Below, piece after piece: positions 1 through 7,357 of a DNA stretch of 55,252 nt. The DNA is from an uncultured Clostridia bacterium. Lineage in GTDB: Bacteria; Bacillota; Clostridia; Oscillospirales; Acutalibacteraceae. Both the position numbers and the translations under genes were made by a program. Location of the stretch: contig CANRNI010000016.1 of NCBI GenBank assembly GCA_947631945.1, positions 1 through 55,252 on the forward strand, in the 5' to 3' direction. The notes below the pieces were generated by a model. That model was given only the letters and a program-made list of their open reading frames with translations, was not told where the DNA came from and ran no database searches. The number at the start of each line of letters is the position of its first letter. Position 1 is the stretch's first letter.

Positions 1-74
1 GCGTCATTTTTGTCAATCTGACGAAAAATCTCTTGGCACATCTGCACGACAATAATTATGCGGTATTGCCTTAA
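1..74 (-). mobile_element. 179-bp inverted-repeat element, partial copy
   Basis: This is the end of a dispersed repeat cut by the window edge. It ends in the family terminus TGCGGTATTGCCTTAA and carries the same inner block as the complete copies at 19897, 23473 and 47332. Read on the minus strand, the conserved internal reading frame (see the 23506 entry) is present as far as the edge. It lies 4 bases beyond the pgk stop codon. There is no transposase in the element, so it would be a MITE-like, non-autonomous unit. Confidence 0.8.
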
Positions 75-78
75 AATA

Positions 79-1278
79 TTATTTTTCGTCGATACAGGCA
101 ATGCCGGGAAGCTCCTTGCCCTCAAGGAACTCGAGAGAAGCGCCGCCGCCTGTGGATATATGCGTCATTTTGTCGGAGAAACCGAGCTTCTTTACCGCCG
201 CCGCCGAATCTCCGCCGCCGATTATCGAAACCGCGCCGTTATCGGTAGCTTCCGCTACAGCCTTTGCTACGGCTATTGTGCCGCTCGCGAAATTTTCCCA
301 CTCGGAAACGCCCATGGGGCCGTTCCATACTACAGTCTTTGCGTTTTTAATAGCTTCGGAGAAAAGAGCCTCCGTCTTTGCTCCGATATCAAGACCCATC
401 CAGCCGTCGGGGATATCGTCGGAATCGACAACCTTATGCTCCGTGTCGGGCTTGTATTCAAGACCTACTCTGTTGTCAACGGGGATAAGGAACTTAACGC
501 CCTTGGCCTCCGCCTTTGCCATAAGCTCTTTAGCGAGGTCTATTTTATCCGTTTCGCAGATAGACGTTCCTACTGTATGGCCGAGCGCGGCAAAGAACGT
601 ATACGCCATGCCGCCGCCGATTATAAGCGTGTCGCATTTGTCGATAAGGTTTTCAATAACGCCGATTTTATCCGAAACCTTAGCGCCGCCTAAAATAGCG
701 ACAAACGGTCTTACGGGATTTTCAAGAGCCTTGCCCATAACGTCGATTTCCGTCTGCATAAGATAACCTACCGCCGAGGGAAGATAATCCGCAACGCCCG
801 CCGTTGAGGAATGGGCTCTGTGAGCCGAACCGAAAGCGTCGTTAACATAGAGTTCCGCAAGGGAAGCGAAAGACTTGCTAAGCTCGGGGTCGTTCTTTGT
901 TTCGCCCGCTTCAAAGCGAACGTTTTCAAGAAGCATAACTTCGCCGTCTTTAAGAGAATCGGCAAGAGCGTGAGCGGACTCGCCTACAACGTCGTCGGCA
1001 AGCTTAACCTCCTGACCGAGATATTTTGAAAGGCACTGAGCTACGGGCTTCATTGAAAACTCGGGATTTACCTGTCCCTTGGGTCTGCCGAGATGAGAGC
1101 AAAGTATTACCCTCGCGTTATGCTCTATAAGGTACTTAACAGTGGGGAGAGCCGCTACGACTCTCTTATCGCTTGTAATAACGCCGTTTTCCATTTTGAC
1201 GTTAAAATCGCAGCGTACAAGGACCTTCTTGCCCGCTACGTCTAAATCTTCAACTGTTTTTTTGTTTAAAACGCTCAT
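79..1278 (-). CDS. pgk: Phosphoglycerate kinase
   Basis: Cytosolic glycolytic kinase that interconverts 1,3-bisphosphoglycerate plus ADP and 3-phosphoglycerate plus ATP. The 399-residue length is normal for the family. The N-terminal substrate motif [14 protein letters not shown], the [10 protein letters not shown] segment, the hinge-region lysine segment [11 protein letters not shown] and the nucleotide-binding C-terminal GGGDSAAAV and [13 protein letters not shown] are all present, so the enzyme looks intact. The ATG start is preceded by AAGGAG at good spacing. It is transcribed alone here; a TTGACA box sits at 1358-1363 (minus) with a TATTAT-like box at 1333-1338, a 19-base spacing that is longer than ideal. 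The repeat element at 1-74 lies immediately downstream. Confidence 0.98.
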   Translation of the reverse strand: MSVLNKKTVEDLDVAGKKVLVRCDFNVKMENGVITSDKRVVAALPTVKYLIEHNARVILCSHLGRPKGQVNPEFSMKPVAQCLSKYLGQEVKLADDVVGESAHALADSLKDGEVMLLENVRFEAGETKNDPELSKSFASLAELYVNDAFGSAHRAHSSTAGVADYLPSAVGYLMQTEIDVMGKALENPVRPFVAILGGAKVSDKIGVIENLIDKCDTLIIGGGMAYTFFAALGHTVGTSICETDKIDLAKELMAKAEAKGVKFLIPVDNRVGLEYKPDTEHKVVDSDDIPDGWMGLDIGAKTEALFSEAIKNAKTVVWNGPMGVSEWENFASGTIAVAKAVAEATDNGAVSIIGGGDSAAAVKKLGFSDKMTHISTGGGASLEFLEGKELPGIACIDEK

Positions 1279-1332
1279 GATGTGTTCTCCTTAAAAAAAT
1301 ATATTTTTCCTTGTTTTACCACAATATATTTT

Positions 1333-1363
1333 ATAATATTGTGAAAATTTTATCAACTGTCAA
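1333..1363 (-). promoter_or_regulatory. Probable pgk promoter
   Basis: On the minus strand TTGACA (1358-1363) is followed 19 bases later by TATTAT (1333-1338), or 17 bases later by AATATT. The region is AT-rich and lies about 60 bases before the pgk start. The spacing makes the exact -10 box uncertain. Confidence 0.45.
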
Positions 1364-1439
1364 TTCAGCCAAATTCGCAAATACGATAAATATAATTATT
1401 TGTATTTTATATATAATGAGGGAAAATATACTACAATTT

Positions 1440-1481
1440 ACAACCATTAATTGTCACTTTATAATTGACAATTAATGGTTG
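1440..1481. terminator. Perfect 17-bp hairpin beyond yebC
   Basis: Arms beginning ACAACCATTAATTGTCA are exactly complementary around a 9-base loop. A T-rich run follows on the plus strand (from 1482) but not on the minus strand, although yebC, the gene that would use it, is on the minus strand. It may stop transcription in either direction or be an intergenic palindromic repeat; related TTAATTGTCAATT-type stretches occur near 49706 and 52890. Confidence 0.5.
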
Positions 1482-1499
1482 TTTTTATTTTTTTGTCAA

Positions 1500-2243
1500 T
1501 TACCCTTCGTAATCGTCCTCATTCTCCCAGTTATGCCATACGTTCTGAACGTCGTCGTTATCCTCGAACATTTCAAGCATTTTGCCCATATTCTTGATAT
1601 CGTCGGGATTATCCAATCTCGTGTATGTTGAGGGAATATACTCCGCCTCCGCTGAAATTGCCGTATATCCGGCCGCCGCGAGAGCGTCGTTCACCGCGCC
1701 CACGTCGTTAGGCTCGGTTCTTACCTCAAACACGTCCTCCTCATCCGTCACAAGGTCGCTCGCGCCCGCTTCAAGCGCCGTTTCAAGCAAAGCGTCCTCG
1801 TCAACGCCGTCTTTTTCAATAACTATATTTCCCTGACGGCTGAACATAAACATAACTGAGCCTGCCTGTCCCATATTTCCGCCGTATTTATCAAAATAAT
1901 GGCGGACGTCGCCTGCCGTTCTGTTTCTGTTATCCGTAAGAGTTTCAACTATAACCGCTATTCCGCACGGACCGTAGCCCTCGTATATACATTCCTCGTA
2001 ATTATCCGCGCTGCCATCGCCCGCGGCCTTTTTAATTATTCTGTCAATATTATCGTTGGGAACGTTAGCCGCTTTCGCTTTCGCGATTACGTCCTTAAGC
2101 TTTGAATTTCCCGCGGGGTCGGGACCTCCTTCGCGCACCGCTACCGCGATTTCCCTGCCTATTTTGGTAAAGACCTTTGCGCGCTGATTATCGGTTTTTT
2201 CTTTCTTCCTTTTTATTGTACTCCATTTGGAGTGTCCTGACAT
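1500..2243 (-). CDS. yebC: YebC/PmpR-family regulator
   Basis: Member of the YebC/PmpR (TACO1) family, classed as DNA-binding regulators and more recently linked to relief of ribosome stalling on proline stretches. The protein opens with the family signature MSGHSKWSTIKRKK and keeps GREIAVAVREGGPDP, the NVPNDNIDRIIKKA segment and YEGYGPCGIAVIVE, giving 247 residues, the usual length. I place the start at the ATG of MSGHSKW, which has AAGGTGA at good spacing; an upstream in-frame codon at 2270 lacks a site and would add nine atypical residues. It is monocistronic, with a degenerate repeat fragment upstream. Which of the two proposed roles applies cannot be told from sequence. Confidence 0.95.
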   Translation of the reverse strand: MSGHSKWSTIKRKKEKTDNQRAKVFTKIGREIAVAVREGGPDPAGNSKLKDVIAKAKAANVPNDNIDRIIKKAAGDGSADNYEECIYEGYGPCGIAVIVETLTDNRNRTAGDVRHYFDKYGGNMGQAGSVMFMFSRQGNIVIEKDGVDEDALLETALEAGASDLVTDEEDVFEVRTEPNDVGAVNDALAAAGYTAISAEAEYIPSTYTRLDNPDDIKNMGKMLEMFEDNDDVQNVWHNWENEDDYEG

Positions 2244-2270
2244 AAAAATCACCTTTATAAAAAAATTCAA

Positions 2271-2330
2271 ATCAGTACCGCATAATTATTCATACGTATG
2301 AGCATACGGGCTTTTGCGGTACTGCCTCAA
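2271..2330. repeat. Short degenerate inverted-repeat element
   Basis: Starts with AGTACCGCATAATTATT and ends with GCGGTACTGCCTCAA, recognisable as diverged termini of the 179-bp family with almost all of the interior missing. It forms one hairpin in the yebC leader. Confidence 0.55.
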
Positions 2331-2393
2331 ATGTATTTTACCACCGATTGCCTGTTTCGTCAACAGTTGATTTTAAATATTTCCTATTATTAG

Positions 2394-2455
2394 CGTACGT
2401 TCAGCCGTTTCGCGTACGTTCAGCCGTCAGGCGTGATTTATTCGGTATTTCCTTA
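2394..2455. repeat. Half copy of the variant-end repeat, supplying a stop codon
   Basis: The stretch AGCCGTCAGGCGTGATTTAT and the end GGTATTTCCTTAA match the right end of the variant element at 42532-42709. A direct repeat of CGTACGTTCAGCCGT (about 2394-2425) precedes it. The terminal TTAA provides the stop codon of the small XRE gene read on the minus strand. Confidence 0.65.
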
Positions 2456-2665
2456 ATCTTCATATTTTTTAGGGTTTGACGTAAGTCCGATAATGTAATC
2501 CACCGACGTTCCGTACAGTTCGGAGAGTTTTATGAGCATAGAGATGGGGATTTCGCGTTTTTCACATTCGTATTGCGAATAAGTATTCTGCCTTACGCCC
2601 AAGAGCGAGGCTATATAGCTTTGAGTATAATCGTTATCCTCACGCAAATCCTTTAATCTCACCAT
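2453..2665 (-). CDS. Small XRE-family HTH regulator
   Basis: A 70-residue protein that is essentially one Cro/C1-type helix-turn-helix: VRLKDLREDNDYTQSYIASL, GVRQNTYSQYE for the recognition helix region, then ELYGTSVDYIIGL. It should bind DNA as a dimer. The start at 2665 (MVRLKDL) is preceded by GGGAGG; an upstream extension to 2800 would overlap the divergent gene and is unlikely. The stop codon lies inside a repeat terminus, so the last residues (SNPKKYED) may have been altered by that insertion. It is divergent from the metallophosphoesterase, with a perfect palindrome between them, which suggests it regulates itself and that neighbour. The signal it answers to is unknown. Confidence 0.85.
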   Translation of the reverse strand: MVRLKDLREDNDYTQSYIASLLGVRQNTYSQYECEKREIPISMLIKLSELYGTSVDYIIGLTSNPKKYED

Positions 2666-2707
2666 GGTCCCTCCCGATTGTATTCTATACTTATTTTTAA
2701 TTAAGTA

Positions 2708-2736
2708 TTGACAATTATCACATTTTGTGATAATAT
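2708..2736 (+). promoter_or_regulatory. Promoter of the metallophosphoesterase gene
   Basis: TTGACA (2708-2713) and TAATAT (2731-2736) are separated by 17 bases, close to the sigma-A consensus, about 55 bases before the ATG at 2791. Confidence 0.8.
2714..2734. promoter_or_regulatory. Palindromic operator within the promoter
   Basis: A perfect inverted repeat, ATTATCACA-TTT-TGTGATAAT, fills the gap between the -35 and -10 boxes. Its position would block RNA polymerase when occupied. The divergent 70-residue XRE protein is the obvious candidate ligand. This is inference from position; no second site was found to compare. Confidence 0.65.
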
Positions 2737-2790
2737 GATGATACTCACGACATACTACGGTTAAAAAACAAAAATCAAGGAGGAATTTCA

Positions 2791-3807
2791 ATGCGTTCAT
2801 TTTTTTCGATTCTGTTTGCGGTACTTACCGCGATTGCCTCGTTCTTCGGTACGTCAGGTTCATTCAAGCAGCTTGTAAACAAGGGCGATATTTCCGGCTA
2901 TGCAGAAACGGTATCTGCCGATAAAGATTTGCCCGACCTTTACACCGACGAAAACGGCGATTTTACGGTTTTACAGTTCTCGGACACACATTTTACAACG
3001 GGGCTTTCATGGACCGATATTTCGACTTTAAGGAAAATGGAAGAACAGATTACCGAATACAAGCCCGACCTTGCGGTAATTTCGGGAGATATGATAAACG
3101 ACGGCGATTCGGGACCTTTTAATAAAGAATTTGTCCTCCAAACAGTGAGCGAATTATTTGAAGAGCACGAGCAATACTGGGCATATATTCCCGGCAATAA
3201 CGACGGACTTAATTACGGTTCAACAGAAGATATTGCGGCTTATCTTACTCAGTACGAACATTGCCTTGTAGCCGACGAAAAAGAAGTATCCGGCGGAGCG
3301 CAGTACAGCGTTGATATTTACAACGGGGATAAATTTGTACATTCCTTTATATTCCTCGACACTATGGATTATGACGATGACGACGCGGAGCATATTTACG
3401 GCTATGTTCATGAGGATCAGGTCAAATGGTGCGAAAACGAGATAAATTCAAAGCTCAACAAATCAAAGGATATAGGCATAAGCGTGTTTATACATGAAAA
3501 TACTCCGAATTTCGCAAAAGCCGCATTGGAGGGCGAAGCTTATAAGGACGGCTATGCCGAGCTTGAGGAAATGTCCGAAAAATATAATATTCCCAAAAAC
3601 GCTCCTCTCGATGAGCTTTTCAAGAATGCGGGCTGCGTAGGACTTTTATCAATGGGACACAGCCATCCGGACCAATGCAGATGCAGCTTTTATGATAACA
3701 CATACTACCATGTAACGGCTCAGACAAAGAAAATGAGTACCCTCATTACAATTCATACGTCCGCCGAGAATACCCGTGAAATGTATGATTTTGAAATTAT
3801 AAAATAA
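2791..3807 (+). CDS. Secreted or membrane-anchored metallophosphoesterase
   Basis: Calcineurin-like phosphoesterase of 338 residues. The dinuclear metal motifs appear in order: FSDTHF (DxH) near residue 66, SGDMINDGD, PGNND near 135, a middle histidine in FIHENTPNF and the closing GHSHPD near 287. A hydrophobic N-terminus (SILFAVLTAIASFFGTSG) suggests export or membrane anchoring. The family includes purple acid phosphatase-like and nucleotide or phospholipid phosphoesterases; the substrate cannot be told from sequence. The ATG has AAGGAGG at good spacing. It is transcribed from its own sigma-A-type promoter, probably repressed by the divergent XRE protein, and ends at a clear terminator. Confidence 0.9.
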   Translation: MRSFFSILFAVLTAIASFFGTSGSFKQLVNKGDISGYAETVSADKDLPDLYTDENGDFTVLQFSDTHFTTGLSWTDISTLRKMEEQITEYKPDLAVISGDMINDGDSGPFNKEFVLQTVSELFEEHEQYWAYIPGNNDGLNYGSTEDIAAYLTQYEHCLVADEKEVSGGAQYSVDIYNGDKFVHSFIFLDTMDYDDDDAEHIYGYVHEDQVKWCENEINSKLNKSKDIGISVFIHENTPNFAKAALEGEAYKDGYAELEEMSEKYNIPKNAPLDELFKNAGCVGLLSMGHSHPDQCRCSFYDNTYYHVTAQTKKMSTLITIHTSAENTREMYDFEIIK

Positions 3808-3829
3808 TATCCGACGCTAACCCGAACAA

Positions 3830-3866
3830 AAAAAATTCCGCCGTGTTAACGGACGGAATTTTTTTG
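3830..3866 (+). terminator. Intrinsic terminator after the metallophosphoesterase
   Basis: An AATTCCG...CGGAATT stem continues into CCG/CGG with one bulged A and is followed by TTTTTTT, about 25 bases past the stop codon. An A-run on the left could make it work in both directions. Confidence 0.8.
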
Positions 3867-4430
3867 TTGGATTGTAACTCTTGAAAGGGTATATATCAAA
3901 AGGAGATTTTTAATTAAGTGTATAATATTTAAGTGTTTTTAAGTGTATCGTTGTATTAAAATTGTTTTTATTTAATCTGTCAATGTAACAATTGCATAAT
4001 TGCCGCTCTTCAAGTATTGCCGTGCATTGGCATTATTATGTATTATATATGTAAGCTCTTCCCCCGAATTGTTTACATCAACTTAAATATCGGCAATCAT
4101 GTTTTTATCAAATCATATGAAATCACCGCCTTTGCTCTCTTAAGAAAGCTCTGATTTTATCTGACGCACAAATTGTACCGATATGAATTTTTTTACATAT
4201 GACGGTTTTTAGCGAAAAAGGTGTGTATCAATGCGTCAGTCGCAATCAAATTCCTTAACTGTGTCTTGATTATATTTTATCTTGCTTAAAAATGTATTGA
4301 GCGAAGCTTAAAATTAGCTTAAAAACAGACAATAAATAGAGGACGCGCTCCGATAAAATATATTTTTATAGGTTTTACCAAAATTTTTCATTACGCAAGG
4401 CAAATACTATTGTCAGACTGCCGATAATAA
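3867..4430. other. AT-rich intergenic stretch without a recognised gene
   Basis: About 560 bases with no open frame carrying a ribosome binding site. AAGTGT occurs three times between 3915 and 3950 at irregular spacing. I see no tRNA, riboswitch or transposase remnant. It may be decayed sequence. Confidence 0.4.
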
Positions 4431-4623
4431 TAATTAGGAATGAGAAATTAGGAATTAGGAATTTTCGGCAGACGCTTTGCGTCTTTGATTATAATATTTA
4501 AGAGCAGATATTTACTTTACTATAAATAATAAAAAAATCGTATATTTTATAATATATTTAAATTTAAGCCCTTTGGGCTTCCGATAATTCCTAATTCCTC
4601 ATTCCTAATTCCTAATTCAATTC
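4431..4623. repeat. Palindromic GGAATTAGGAAT repeat, copy 1
   Basis: Outer arms are made of GGAATTAGGAAT-type units on the left and their complements on the right. Inner segments read TCGGCAGACG...GTCTTTGATTATAA and TTAAGCCCTTTGGGCTTCC. The same outer arms and inner segments, in inverted orientation and without the roughly 60-base AT-rich centre, occur at 49557-49666. This is a second dispersed family, unrelated to the 179-bp element. Confidence 0.7.
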
Positions 4624-4639
4624 CCGCTACTATTTGTGA

Positions 4640-4668
4640 TTGACTTTGAATAAAAGAGTTGCTATAAT
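4640..4668 (+). promoter_or_regulatory. Promoter of the lipoprotein-kinase operon
   Basis: TTGACT (4640-4645), 17 bases, then TATAAT (4663-4668), lying 36 bases before the ATG at 4704. Only the last base of the -35 box departs from the sigma-A consensus. Confidence 0.8.
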
Positions 4669-4703
4669 ATTGGTATAGATTATTGAGGTCGTTTTTCGCG
4701 AAT

Positions 4704-5765
4704 ATGAAAAAATTAATTTGCGCTTTACTCATTTTTTCAATAATTCTTTTTTCCCTGACGTCCTGCTCGGACGCCGGGCGCGGCAGCGTTATGACTGTTA
4801 ACGGAGATACCGAAATAGATTCGGAGATTTTTTCTTATTTTTTAAATTCGGCTTACTATGAAAATGAATTTACGGACGAGCAATGTATAGAGTACGCAAC
4901 GTCCGAAAGCTTGAAATATATCGCCGTAAATACAAGGTTCGCTCAAATGGGAAAAACCCTGACGGCAACGGAAAAGGCCCGTGTTTCCAATGAAACTAAC
5001 GCTTTGTGGAGAGTTTACGGAGCTTATCTCACGGAGCTTGGAATATCCAAAAACACATTTTTTAAAATAAAGCAGTACGAATACTTTAAAGAAAATCTGC
5101 GGTTCGAGCTTTACGACACAAACGGTACGCAGCCGATAAACGAGGATTATATAAAGCAATACTTTACAACGAATTATGTGGGAATCAAGTATTTTTTCGA
5201 GGAGCTTTACACTCCCGTGTCGGATTCGGAATACGCCGCGATGACCGAAAATGAAAAGTCGCTTTACGATTCCTCCAAGGAAAACGCGCAAAAGAGATAT
5301 GATTATATAAGCTCTATCGCAAATTACGTAAACAGCGGAGTTTATTCAATGGACGAAGCGTTTATGGCGGTTACGGGAGAGGTTTCGGCCGATATAAGCG
5401 TATCGGCGATGGTTATTGACGAAAACACAGCGCTGTTCGGGCGGGAACACGTTGAGGCTATGAGAAAACAGTCGGTAGGCAGCGCGTTCATAATTACAAA
5501 TCCCGAAAAAAGTCAGGTTTATCTTATCGAACGAGTAGACCTGCTCTCGTCGGACTATGATTTTTACGAGCGATACAGGGACGATTGCCTGAGAGCCGTT
5601 TCCGAAAGCTTTTTTACAAATGAAATCAACTCATGGATTCGGTCATACAGCGCCGTAAGACATCTTTCCGTTGCAAACAAATGCCTTTCGGCGGTAAAAT
5701 CCGTAGACCGCAGTAAATATGCAGGTACAGAAAGCTACAGGTTCAGGGCGATTGACGTTGATTAG
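4704..5765 (+). CDS. SurA/PrsA-like lipoprotein
   Basis: A 353-residue exported lipoprotein: basic N-terminus, hydrophobic stretch, and lipobox LTSC with Cys21 as the lipidated residue. The following segment (MTVNGDTEIDSEIFSYFLN) resembles the N-terminal helical domain of SurA/PrsA foldases, and the later KSQVYLIERVDL segment fits a degenerate PpiC-type region, but I cannot see a convincing prolyl isomerase core. It would sit on the outer face of the membrane and assist folding of exported proteins, or only share the fold. I choose the ATG at 4704; the region before it shows a TTG and a distant GAGG but no better site. The kinase gene follows after 32 bases, so they may be co-transcribed although the functional link is unclear. 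Confidence 0.7.
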   Translation: MKKLICALLIFSIILFSLTSCSDAGRGSVMTVNGDTEIDSEIFSYFLNSAYYENEFTDEQCIEYATSESLKYIAVNTRFAQMGKTLTATEKARVSNETNALWRVYGAYLTELGISKNTFFKIKQYEYFKENLRFELYDTNGTQPINEDYIKQYFTTNYVGIKYFFEELYTPVSDSEYAAMTENEKSLYDSSKENAQKRYDYISSIANYVNSGVYSMDEAFMAVTGEVSADISVSAMVIDENTALFGREHVEAMRKQSVGSAFIITNPEKSQVYLIERVDLLSSDYDFYERYRDDCLRAVSESFFTNEINSWIRSYSAVRHLSVANKCLSAVKSVDRSKYAGTESYRFRAIDVD

Positions 5766-5797
5766 TGTGTGTTGACGCTAAAAGGAGGAAATAATAT

Positions 5798-7261
5798 ATG
5801 AAAAATGTACTTGCCTTCGATTTCGGGGCATCAAGCGGCAGAGCTGTTTTAGGCGGCTTTGACGGAAAAACGATAAAGCTTACCGAGATACATCGTTTTT
5901 CAAACGACCCGGTCAAGGTCGGAAATACGTTTTACTGGGACGTTTTAAGGCTTTTTCATGAAATAAAGCAGGGTATACTTAAAGCCAAGCAGTACGGAGG
6001 TTTTCAAAGCGTCGGTATCGACACGTGGGGCGTCGATTTCGGCCTTATTGATGAAAAGGGCTATCTTATTGAAAATCCCGTACATTACCGCGACGAGCGC
6101 AATATCGGAATGATTGAAGAAGCCGAAAAATATATATCAAGGGACGAAATGTACGAGCGAACAGGCATACAGTTTATGGATTTCAATACTGTTTTCCAGC
6201 TTCTGTCGCTGAAGAAAAACAGACCCGAAACGCTTGAAAGAGCGGATAAGTTACTGTTTATGCCGGATCTTTTGGCATATATGCTCACGGGTGAAACGGC
6301 GTCGGAATATTCTATCGCGACCACCTCCCAGATGGTAAACATCGGCACAAAAAGCTGGGATACGGAAATGCTCGCGAAGCTCGGAATCGACGAAAAAATA
6401 CTGTGCGGTATTGTACCGTCGGGCACAAAAATCGGTATGCTAAGGCAGGAGCTTTGCGATGAACTCGGCGTTCCGGCCGTCCCCGTTATTTCCGTATGCG
6501 GACATGATACGCAAAGCGCCGTCACAGCGGTGCCTTCGGCAAATAAAGATTTCGCTTTTATAAGCAGCGGAACATGGAGCCTTTTCGGAACGGAGCTTGA
6601 CGCTCCCGTCGTAAATGAAAAATCAAAGAATCTCAACGTTACGAACGAGGGAGGTTACAATTATACCACAGCGTTTCTTAAAAACATATGCGGTTTGTGG
6701 CTTATTCAGGAGAGCCGCAGACAATGGATACGTGAGGGCATAGAGTATTCCTATGCCGAGCTTGAAAGAGAAGCGCTTGCCGCCAAACCGTTCAGGTGCT
6801 TTATAGACCCCGACGCTCCCGATTTCGTGGCTATGGGCGATATGCCGTCGAGAGTGCGCGGATTCTGCGAAAGGACTAAACAGTACGTTCCCCAAACGGT
6901 AGGCGAAATAATGCGCTGTATTTATGAAAGCCTCGCGATGAAATACAAATACGTACTTATGGGAATAGAGGACTGCGTCGGTAAAAAATATGACAAAATA
7001 CACGTCGTGGGCGGCGGAGTTAAGGACACTCTGCTTTGCTCAATGACCGCTTCTTCATGCGGAGTAAGCGTTTACGCCGGTCCCACAGAGGCTACGGTAC
7101 TCGGAAATATCGCGGTTCAGTTGATTTCGTCCGGTGAAATCGGAAACATATCTGAAGCGAGGAAAATAATTGCCGAGGGCGAGAACATTAAGATTTACGA
7201 GCCTTTAAATCCCGAGGAATGGCAAAATGCGTTTGACGCTTTTAAAAAGATAATTGTATAA
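5798..7261 (+). CDS. FGGY sugar kinase, rhamnulokinase type; probable L-fuculokinase
   Basis: A 487-residue FGGY-family carbohydrate kinase. The N-terminal phosphate loop (FDFGASSGRAVLG), the GIDTWGVDFGL segment with its catalytic-region aspartate, SSGTWSLFG and the ATP-site VVGGGVKDTLLC are all present. By sequence it resembles rhamnulokinase RhaB, which phosphorylates L-rhamnulose. However, the next gene is L-fucose isomerase and no rhamnose isomerase is near. Gut Clostridia are known to use RhaB-like kinases on L-fuculose, so the role here is probably L-fuculose to L-fuculose-1-phosphate. Start has AAAGGAGG. Its stop codon TAA is formed by the terminus of a short repeat element that separates it from the isomerase. 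Confidence 0.85.
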   Translation: MKNVLAFDFGASSGRAVLGGFDGKTIKLTEIHRFSNDPVKVGNTFYWDVLRLFHEIKQGILKAKQYGGFQSVGIDTWGVDFGLIDEKGYLIENPVHYRDERNIGMIEEAEKYISRDEMYERTGIQFMDFNTVFQLLSLKKNRPETLERADKLLFMPDLLAYMLTGETASEYSIATTSQMVNIGTKSWDTEMLAKLGIDEKILCGIVPSGTKIGMLRQELCDELGVPAVPVISVCGHDTQSAVTAVPSANKDFAFISSGTWSLFGTELDAPVVNEKSKNLNVTNEGGYNYTTAFLKNICGLWLIQESRRQWIREGIEYSYAELEREALAAKPFRCFIDPDAPDFVAMGDMPSRVRGFCERTKQYVPQTVGEIMRCIYESLAMKYKYVLMGIEDCVGKKYDKIHVVGGGVKDTLLCSMTASSCGVSVYAGPTEATVLGNIAVQLISSGEIGNISEARKIIAEGENIKIYEPLNPEEWQNAFDAFKKIIV

Positions 7262-7330
7262 GGCAACACCGCACAATTAACGGCTAACGCCTTTGCCGCG
7301 CATCTGCACGACAATAATTATGCGGTATTG
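7259..7330. mobile_element. Short internally deleted copy of the 179-bp element
   Basis: Both termini are present (TAAGGCAACACCGCACAATTA and ATAATTATGCGGTATTG) with only about 30 bases between them. The left end provides the stop codon of the kinase gene. It lies within the kinase-isomerase gap, so it is probably transcribed and folds as a hairpin. Confidence 0.8.
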
Positions 7331-7357
7331 TCATAATTTAAAAAAGGAGAAATTCTT

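Noticed and set aside
101-766. Long open frames on the plus strand opposite pgk, and similar antisense frames opposite many other genes
   Set aside because: They mirror strongly coding genes on the other strand, have no ribosome sites and encode no recognisable motifs.
2394-2425. Start of a CRISPR array (repeated CGTACGTTCAGCCGT)
   Set aside because: Only two units, no spacers of regular size and no cas gene; it belongs to the half repeat element.
4215-4233. Exact 17-base match (AAAGGTGTGTATCAATG) with 9306-9322, inside the C-terminus of the GH5 gene
   Set aside because: Only the 17 bases match, no flanking similarity or inverted ends; too short to call a repeat or to say the GH5 tail came from elsewhere.
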